From NCBI GenBank assembly GCA_030592825.1, contig JAUVIG010000124.1:1-9423 (forward strand): a stretch of DNA of 9,423 nt, written 5' to 3'. The position numbers and the translations under genes were made by a program. Positions 7,901 to 9,423 of this stretch are shown here, one piece after another (position 1 is the first letter of the stretch; the number at the start of each line of letters is the position of its first letter). The DNA comes from Chlorobiota bacterium (GTDB lineage: Bacteria > Bacteroidota > Bacteroidia > Bacteroidales > JAADGE01). The notes beneath the pieces are model-generated. The model was given only the letters and a program-made list of their open reading frames with translations. It had not been told where the DNA came from and ran no database searches.

Positions 7901-9423
7901 GTTTCATTTCCTTATAATCCGACAGGTGGTGCAAGTAATGTTACAAAAACAATTGCAGCCGGAGGAACTATTGATTTTAAGGATTATTCAGGAGAATTTG
8001 GCGGCGAAGATTATGATAACGACCCGGATAATCTGATAAATTGGATTTCTCCGCCTTATGTAATGTGGACAGGAAATATTGATAATGATTGGTATAAAAT
8101 CGGAAACTGGGAAGTTACATTCGGTCCTGACAGAATACCGTTAATTTCTGATAATGTACTTATTACACAACAAACAAATCAACCTGTAATTGATACTGAC
8201 GGTGCATTAGCCAAAAGTCTTAATATTGAAGAGAATGCAATTCTTACTCTAAATACGGCAGCAGCAACTGATACAACACTTGAAGTTGCTCAAGATGTTG
8301 ATTTTGCAGGTACAATGATTATGACATCAGGTGCTGATACATTAACCGCAGGAGGAAATTGGAATAACTCCGGTATGTTTATGGCGGGGCAAGGAACAGT
8401 AATTCTTAACTCTCTTTCCGGTATTAAATCGCTGGATAATTTTAACGATTTTTTCTATAATTTGCATATTAATTCAGTTTCTGATATACAGCTTTCAAGA
8501 AACACAACTGTTAATAATAATTTTATTATTAAAAACGGAAATTTTGACCTTGTAGCAACTAACAGAATTTTCACGGTAAAAGGAAATTTTTATAATTATG
8601 ATAATTTTGTTTCACAAAACGGAAAATTGATTCTTTCCGGAACCGGGGCAAATCAAGTGTTTAATCCGGGCAGTTCTGCTTTTTATAATATTGATATTGA
8701 TGCCGGCTCATTGGTTACTTTAACTGATAATGATTTGAATCTCAATCACAATATGAATATTAATTCAGGAACTTTTGATTTAAACAACAGAACTTTTAAT
8801 ATGGGTGATGCATCCGGAACAGATGTTCTCACACTTGCAGGCGGAACAATAAATGTTGATGAAAACGCATACTTAAAACCTGCAAATAATTCATCAATTG
8901 AAGTTAACAGCGGAAGTTTTATTATGCTTGGGACAGATGTTGATAATCCGGCATATTTACAATCACAATCAGGAACTTTCGCATTTAACATTAATTCCGG
9001 AGGTTCAATTCAAGCGAGATATTATAATGTCCAAAATACCGATGTTTCCGGTATAAGAATTAAATTCGGTGCAACAATTCATGCTGTAAATAATTTTTCC
9101 GATGGTGTTTGGCGAAACGGAACTTCACCCGGTCAATATTTATGGTTGGAAAATGATTTTGCTGATTTTACAGTAATCGGTGAATATTTTCACAGCGGAG
9201 CATCAGTTAATGTAAAAAGAACTTCAGGCTCAGGTGTTATAACTTTTGAAGATGCACTCGGATTGCTTGCAGGTTATCAGTATGAAGATGACGATAATTC
9301 TGCAACAACAGGAAGAATACTATGGACTTATACTCATGACCAATACACTTGGACCGGAAATGTGGATACTGACTGGAACGTTGCAGGAAACTGGGATGTA
9401 CCTGTTTCTGTTCACCCGAGTGG
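2..9423 (+). CDS. Giant repetitive beta-solenoid surface/adhesin-like protein, internal fragment (both ends missing)
   Basis: I read frame 2 codon by codon from nt 2 to nt 9421 and found no stop, giving 3,140 residues. Nt 1 and nt 9422-9423 belong to split codons. No start codon, ribosome binding site, signal peptide, membrane segment or C-terminal sorting domain is in view, so the full protein is longer. It is Gly/Asn/Thr/Asp/Ile-rich, with few Lys, Arg and Pro and about 12 Cys. It consists of short beta-rich repeats (turn 'GDW.N.G.F', strand 'V.F.G...Q.I', strand 'FYNLTI', then 'GTKTL', then 'GDI.I.G.L') grouped into macro-units that each open with a Trp-rich head. Such architecture is known from very large secreted proteins of Bacteroidota and reads as a parallel beta-solenoid. 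I infer an extracellular adhesive or structural role. No enzymatic motif was seen. The coding call is very secure, the fold is likely, and the function is a guess. Confidence 0.95.
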   Translation, partial: MTGGNNFSLGSYVWLFTSGTNTFQTTVSSFSGTITLDINSTVRFNRTTNGSDQNIPGGVTYGNIEFYGSNQKIPQANLDINGNVSAVGYTPVLTDLSHQINVAGDWNMSLVTTNLTGTNVVIFDGINQDISQSNFSHVYFSNSGTKNISGTLDILNNLVIQANVIVDAGERNIYIEGNWTENGNGQFHQIGGRVTFDGTTANQTIQTNANSYFYNFTIDKSGANKLLTLNSDIDINGTFDFAEDNASLNMNGNDFYVARDFYFREGCIFTHNNGKAYFDGTNIAQLIRNYNTSTIVFNDAEFLGTAVKRLYENSFKFEGDVFINNTTLDGQWWDHYVEGNWINTGVFRHSNTLHFNGAGVQSISQSSFHTVRFGGGTNTKTLAGDISLTGHLYIDDATLDVSGSNYDITLDDYWHNDSTGSFIARQGTVTFTGEWNYLFTGESNTQYAGGTYLTTQGGTKSFYNLTVNCLSEDHWQILRGDLHVTNNFNINEGDFRQSHDPNNYGINDIYVGGDFISNGQFRNNNYGEFIELNPTTGSYTFDPGTANTYSIFNFNGAAGTSYAFESDFNLYDNRAITITNGDIDLNSYKITTNSSGGDITINGGTLEVDSSAIISMGSGATLTNAGGIFMLTGHTDDPASLIATSGNFTFVQSSGIIHAQNYRIEGTTGNGIDIQGGSIDGTNTFQSGSFSGGSGTAYLTTSAVNLGGDRTIANVTFNTGPTYNVQRTSGTGDMNFENAAGTLAGEDYDNDPGTFVNWTYPGAVYWDGNSDGDGDNVHWNDPQNWASDAVPDISSLVILDHNAVAGAYTVSLSTIADGSAQSIMFNSGANQISLVLNGQELTIAEDITIGANSVLTQTNATDTIKVGGSWSNEGTFNEGTSTVVFNPTTGTHTITTQGAGDAFYNFVVNGTGGTNIISSTLDINGDVELSAGTLNGGTNTITVAGDWTRSGGTVFNVGTSTVNFDNNGNQSINGGEFYNFITSTSGTKTATANIDIDNDITIGAGTVFNGGTNIIYVGDDWTNNVGNAGFTQAGAGTVIFDGEHSGQDIGSVSTQVTTFNNVTITGTQTKYTRRSITINGNLIITSAALYIVDGTTVNGAGGSNTINMSAGRIYVNGANNFPQNFETINLSGGTVDYYADINQTIYATTYYALMVRRINAGNLTTKTVAGDITVNNTLYIYDDETLLDVDDNTINLYGNLSLATDGRQIDWGTDGTLIHFGEYWTVDVDIDFLNNVIKKNRGYMRVRYKSLDITGDLSILEDAYFQQDTVNVICTGANKTFTLAATSYVNSYNPETLGSNSGRKAFPVDFTTYNIHKDSRVYLRGTIGDQEIYTIPNYGNLYLYTHAEIDQTLDGNLDVEGEFRMYDEPTLFDAGYNINIAGDYVDIRKYSPTGTTTMTFDGADQRIIDAATGTTVFDMKNVVFAGSGQKSLHYSGDDYYNVTGDLTINSGVTVYLPRRLDFSGANWTNNGIFNHTAYVVNFTGTVAQTIDPGVDNDFYSVLFSNAGTKTFVNTGIDVNNGAFTIEGGTTVNMGNGLTHFIASERITNNGGTWTTTNANFIFDRNGTQYLPAMTCEDMTFRRYDQWNRVRYLEGAINIDDLNIEEGTQLRCSQNGETSTPTYNVTMTGNFINNGYLYAWGNTFAFESDNTDAKTIKQGQGSFDNVTFNQSILTQNTRIYTLTEETRFYEDMTIGLNATLDLNGQILRLGNDDPNDPVEPDAEEHLIESGGTLDVDAGANLYFSCRDQGNPVLDVDGTLKIVGTNGNNATVTSTDWHSNSHRININLNNGATIHAQYYLMKYLTDDGFYVDAGAVIDPVNDFSNGTWSDINTGGGRYLYCNADVSAIGTVDNLTFDYSGTPTTGTHFNVKRDVGSVGVLTFGGTASGLLAGSTYEADPTGENNTGSSLIEWPPVSEVYWTGAISTDWFIAGNWSPATVPTNLINAVIPIRANNPIITGNNATCKNLQITDGFLIMQLGWDITVSGDVYIGAGTSVGILAIEDPSCIITVNGNWTRGQNALFVHGNGTVIFNAAGGSVSIDARDSEFGNLIFNGGATFMITGQETFVDGNLTISNGTLSPIVNDYRLKIRGNYNNSGGTFETTTVGTVCFDNSGDQTITNGTFWHVEIEGSGTKSTVNACTIDGNLDIKTATFQGGAAVDMNNYVTIEAPGTFNDGGFTHTFSGYRWTGTGTYAGAGIIEFDRDGSQYITTSNFNSLLLKNNGVVTLEGDIGMTGNLSLIEPNMYLNVVDYQITNTSGTGTFSMADDRRIYVRGANNFPIGFNTYSFHKDSYSMYDGTMAQTIAPFPIIYGRLYLDNSAKTAGGHLDINGRLYFYDDASLDVTTNNYRINIEGDWYNTAGATFIPHEGEVIFDGNDEYSYLRVYEDSKDSNPFYKLTVNKGAGEVRSHWTDITVQDNLRVINGILYQDEIMYVGGDMSALSGTFGTAGTYYLNKAAGSSNLQLNGSVLNNLTINAGATYYLQDALEMNGSFNLIAGTFEGNGQLVRMGNYGEVSEISGLYKIGAGGILQLPNYGTFKINSGGEVWVVGDVDNIATVTNYNGRYYFNVENGGAIRATNYLFEYMAEAGVYIKDGGIINNSYNFSYGTFTNSAAGGTCLRIENNQDFTEAGGNPITEVSFPYNPTGGASNVTKTIAAGGTIDFKDYSGEFGGEDYDNDPDNLINWISPPYVMWTGNIDNDWYKIGNWEVTFGPDRIPLISDNVLITQQTNQPVIDTDGALAKSLNIEENAILTLNTAAATDTTLEVAQDVDFAGTMIMTSGADTLTAGGNWNNSGMFMAGQGTVILNSLSGIKSLDNFNDFFYNLHINSVSDIQLSRNTTVNNNFIIKNGNFDLVATNRIFTVKGNFYNYDNFVSQNGKLILSGTGANQVFNPGSSAFYNIDIDAGSLVTLTDNDLNLNHNMNINSGTFDLNNRTFNMGDASGTDVLTLAGGTINVDENAYLKPANNSSIEVNSGSFIMLGTDVDNPAYLQSQSGTFAFNINSGGSIQARYYNVQNTDVSGIRIKFGATIHAVNNFSDGVWRNGTSPGQYLWLENDFADFTVIGEYFHSGASVNVKRTSGSGVITFEDALGLLAGYQYEDDDNSATTGRILWTYTHDQYTWTGNVDTDWNVAGNWDVPVSVHPS
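1970..2293 (+). repeat. Conserved tail block of macro-unit A
   Basis: The tail starts at the motif IHAQNY (residues 657-662) and ends just before the Trp head of unit B. It carries the strand NVQRTSGTGDMNFE (from residue 724), then GTLAGEDYDNDP (741-752), then a short linker ending in VNW. The same order of motifs recurs in the tails of units B, C and D at similar distances from the next head; here the IHAQNY-to-Trp distance is 109 residues. The acidic Asp/Tyr stretch could bind calcium or act as a spacer between solenoid segments; that is inference. Confidence 0.75.
2294..2401 (+). repeat. Trp-rich head of macro-unit B, with an Asp-Gly insertion
   Basis: The head reads YWDGN, then SDGDGDNVHW, then NDPQNW and a Val-Pro followed by a hydrophobic strand (LVIL). 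Its Trp residues are W766, W779 and W785, so the spacing is W-x12-W-x5-W. The heads of C, D and E have W-x7-W-x5-W, so this one carries five extra residues, rich in Asp and Gly. Similar 'WDG..D..W....NW' segments are known from many large secreted bacterial proteins. The Asp-Gly run is a plausible calcium-binding loop, but no paired EF-hand or dockerin is present. Confidence 0.75.
2402..5374 (+). repeat. Small beta-solenoid repeats of unit B (about ten turns)
   Basis: The first turns are very regular, with GGSWSNEGTF, AGDWTRSGGTVF and DDWTNNVGNAGF each followed by a 'V.F' strand and a 'Q.I' strand. A turn with RIYVNGANNFP (from residue 1112) follows. Residues about 1200-1384 are irregular, with a basic cluster at 1238-1249 and the segment FPVDFTTYNIHKDS at 1306-1319. 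Regular turns resume with AGDYVD, ANWTNNGIF, RITNNGGTW and GNFINNGYL. After these comes a long approach to the tail containing a Pro/Asp loop (DDPNDPVEPDAEE, near nt 5132-5170) and an ESGGTLDVDAG strand pair. Confidence 0.72.
3335..3601 (+). repeat. 'GANNFP' type small repeat in unit B (fourth turn)
   Basis: This turn lacks the GDW loop and instead starts RIYVNGANNFP (residues 1112-1122). A strand with Tyr-Tyr and NQTIYA follows, then a basic LMVRRI strand, KTVAGDITVNNTLYIYDDETL and LDVDDN. The fourth turn of unit C (nt 6800-7060) begins RIYVRGANNFP and also ends with LYFYDDASLDV. The two sit 346 and 349 residues after their heads, so they are equivalent positions in duplicated macro-units. 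Confidence 0.72.
5375..5749 (+). repeat. Conserved tail block of macro-unit B
   Basis: The tail begins at IHAQYY (residues 1792-1797). It includes DFSNGTWSD, then the strand NVKRDVGSVGVLTF (from residue 1867), GLLAGSTYEADP (1886-1897) and a linker ending in IEWPPVSEV before the next head. IHAQYY lies 126 residues before the head Trp, the longest of the four tails. The order and spacing of motifs match tails A, C and D, so this is a real repeat and not chance similarity. Confidence 0.75.
5750..5842 (+). repeat. Trp-rich head of macro-unit C
   Basis: This is the clearest example of the head: YWTGAISTDWFIAGNW, then SPATVPTNLINAVIP. Its Trp residues are W1918, W1926 and W1932 (W-x7-W-x5-W). The form 'WTG..STDW..AGNW.P..VP' is typical of modules that precede beta-rich repeats in very large secreted proteins of Bacteroidota (recalled, not searched). 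After the head comes a strand with a single Cys (ATCKNLQI), a position that often holds Cys in this module type. The first small repeat follows 80 residues after the last Trp. Confidence 0.78.
5843..7711 (+). repeat. Small beta-solenoid repeats of unit C (six turns)
   Basis: The turns are NGNWTRGQNALF, RGNYNNSGGTF, YRWTGTGTYAGAG, RIYVRGANNFP, EGDWYNTAGATF and GGDMSALSGTF, spaced 79, 94, 82, 86 and 82 residues apart. Typical strands follow, for example VCFDNSGDQTI, IIEFDRDGSQYI and VIFDGNDEYSYL. The fourth turn contains FPIGFNTYSFHKDS (2276-2289) and then a YGRLYLDNSAKTAGGHLDI strand series, the 'FP..F.TY' repeat type. From the last turn (M2435) to the tail motif is 136 residues, close to A (142) and D (140). 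Confidence 0.74.
6800..7060 (+). repeat. 'GANNFP' type small repeat in unit C (fourth turn)
   Basis: This turn starts RIYVRGANNFP (R2267) and continues GFNTYSFHKDS, then YDGTMAQTI, YGRLYLDNSAKTAGGHLDI and LYFYDDASLDV. Its first part matches the fourth turn of B. Its next part, FP-x2-F-x-TY-x2-HKDS, instead matches a later segment of B at residues 1306-1319 with identical spacing. It is thus the best-preserved example of this turn type and a possible mosaic of two B turns. Confidence 0.7.
7712..8062 (+). repeat. Conserved tail block of macro-unit C
   Basis: The tail begins at IRATNY (residues 2571-2576), the counterpart of IHAQNY, IHAQYY and IQARYY. It includes YNFSYGTFTNSA, a strand NVTKTIAAGGTIDF (from residue 2646), GEFGGEDYDNDP (2664-2675) and a linker ending in INW, 118 residues from IRATNY to the head Trp of D. 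The EDYDNDP sequence is identical to the one in tail A. One Cys (C2614) lies inside. Confidence 0.75.
8063..8167 (+). repeat. Trp-rich head of macro-unit D
   Basis: The head reads MWTGNIDNDWYKIGNW, then EVTFGPDRIPLISDNVLIT. Its Trp residues W2689, W2697 and W2703 keep the W-x7-W-x5-W spacing. The loop after the third Trp is a few residues longer than in C, with Gly-Pro and Ile-Pro in place of the usual Val-Pro. The first small repeat begins 84 residues after the last Trp, compared with 85 in B and 80 in C. Confidence 0.77.
8168..9007 (+). repeat. Small beta-solenoid repeats of unit D (two turns plus approach to tail)
   Basis: Two regular turns are seen. The first has VILNSLSGIKSL, then FYNLHI and a Val-Asn-Asn-Asn strand. 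The second has LILSGTGANQVF, then FYNIDIDAGSLVTL and NMNINSGTFDLNN. After this come the strand pair TLAGGTINVDENAYLKP and the segment SGSFIMLGTDVDNPAYLQ. The latter closely resembles GGIFMLTGHTDDPASLI of unit A (near nt 1876-1930), so the pre-tail region is also conserved between A and D. Confidence 0.74.
9008..9346 (+). repeat. Conserved tail block of macro-unit D
   Basis: The tail begins at IQARYY (residues 3003-3008), with a second related motif, IHAVNNF, at 3026. It continues with FSDGVWRNGTSPGQYLWLEN, then NVKRTSGSGVITFED (from residue 3070), GLLAGYQYEDDD (3087-3098) and a linker ending in LWTYTHDQ. The IQARYY-to-next-Trp distance is 114 residues. NVKRTSGSG nearly matches NVQRTSGTG of tail A. 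Confidence 0.76.
9347..9423 (+). repeat. Trp-rich head of macro-unit E, cut by the window end
   Basis: The head reads TWTGNVDTDWNVAGNW, then DVPVSVHPS, and the window ends there. Its Trp residues W3117, W3125 and W3131 repeat the W-x7-W-x5-W spacing exactly. Its presence shows that at least one more macro-unit, or a terminal head-like domain, lies downstream. Confidence 0.75.

Larger units (their letters stand above)
5750..8062 (+). repeat. Macro-unit C (771 residues)
   Basis: This complete macro-unit runs from the head at W1918 to just before the head at W2689. Six small repeats are anchored at W2012, Y2091, W2185, R2267, W2353 and M2435. Their offsets from the head are 94, 173, 267, 349, 435 and 517 residues; the first five match unit B to within about 12 residues. 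The unit carries five Cys (1962, 2004, 2107, 2138, 2614). None forms an obvious pair by sequence, so disulfides cannot be assigned. Confidence 0.8.
8063..9346 (+). repeat. Macro-unit D (428 residues), the shortest complete unit
   Basis: This unit runs from the head at W2689 to just before W3117. It has only two small repeats, AGGNWNNSGMF (W2787) and KGNFYNYDNF (F2863), at offsets 98 and 174 from the head. These match the first two turns of B and C. The tail follows directly, 140 residues after the second turn. No Cys is present. It is therefore a minimal version of the macro-unit: head, two turns, tail. Confidence 0.8.

Noticed and set aside
7851..8036. Small forward open frame of 61 codons
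   Set aside because: It is out of frame with the giant gene and wholly inside it, has no convincing ribosome binding site or recognisable domain, and the enclosing frame clearly codes.
1..9423. Identification as SprB or another named gliding adhesin of Flavobacterium
   Set aside because: The size and style are compatible, but I recognise no SprB-specific sequence, so no gene symbol was given.
1..9423. CRISPR array or recent DNA tandem repeats
   Set aside because: The repeats are visible at the protein level but diverged in DNA. The longest exact repeat I noted is about 12 nt, and there is no regular repeat-spacer spacing.

Overview
The whole window is the inside of one giant gene. Forward frame 2 (codons starting at nt 2) stays open from the first base to the last. 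It gives 3,140 complete codons with no in-frame stop, and neither the start nor the end of the gene is present. Residue numbers below count from nt 2 and are relative to this window. There is no intergenic DNA, RNA gene, promoter, terminator, insertion sequence or CRISPR array. Other open frames on either strand are shadows of this gene.

The protein is rich in Gly, Asn, Thr, Asp, Ile, Phe and Tyr, and poor in Lys, Arg, Pro and Cys (I count 12 Cys). It is built as repeats within repeats. The small repeat is a beta-strand-rich unit of about 73-100 residues: a 'GDW-x-N-x-G-x-F' turn, then a 'V-x-F-x-G-x-x-x-Q-x-I' strand, a 'FYNLTI' strand, a 'GTKTL' strand and a 'GDI-x-I-x-G-x-L' strand. This is the pattern of a parallel beta-solenoid surface protein. 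The large repeat (macro-unit) has a Trp-rich head with spacing W-x7-W-x5-W, then a run of small repeats, then a conserved tail ending in an acidic Tyr/Asp-rich linker.

Layout: macro-unit A (nt 2-2293) is the end of a unit that began upstream, with six small repeats and a tail. B (2294-5749) is 1,152 residues with about ten small repeats. C (5750-8062) is 771 residues with six. D (8063-9346) is 428 residues with two. E (9347 to the window end) shows only its head. The first five small repeats of B and C sit at matching offsets from their heads, and the tails match in all four units. The macro-units therefore look like copies of one ancestral unit that differ mainly in how many small repeats lie in the middle.

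Organism: the DNA is AT-rich (hand-counted 60-base lines ranged from about 27% to 47% G+C). The Trp head ('WTG..STDW..AGNW.P..VP') and the 'FP..F.TY' small repeats resemble very large secreted proteins of Bacteroidota. This is recall of family style, not a search, so the assignment is moderate. In that phylum such proteins are usually exported by the type IX secretion system through a C-terminal sorting domain, which would lie downstream. The likely role is a giant extracellular or cell-surface adhesin or stalk-like protein. No catalytic domain is visible and the actual ligand is unknown.
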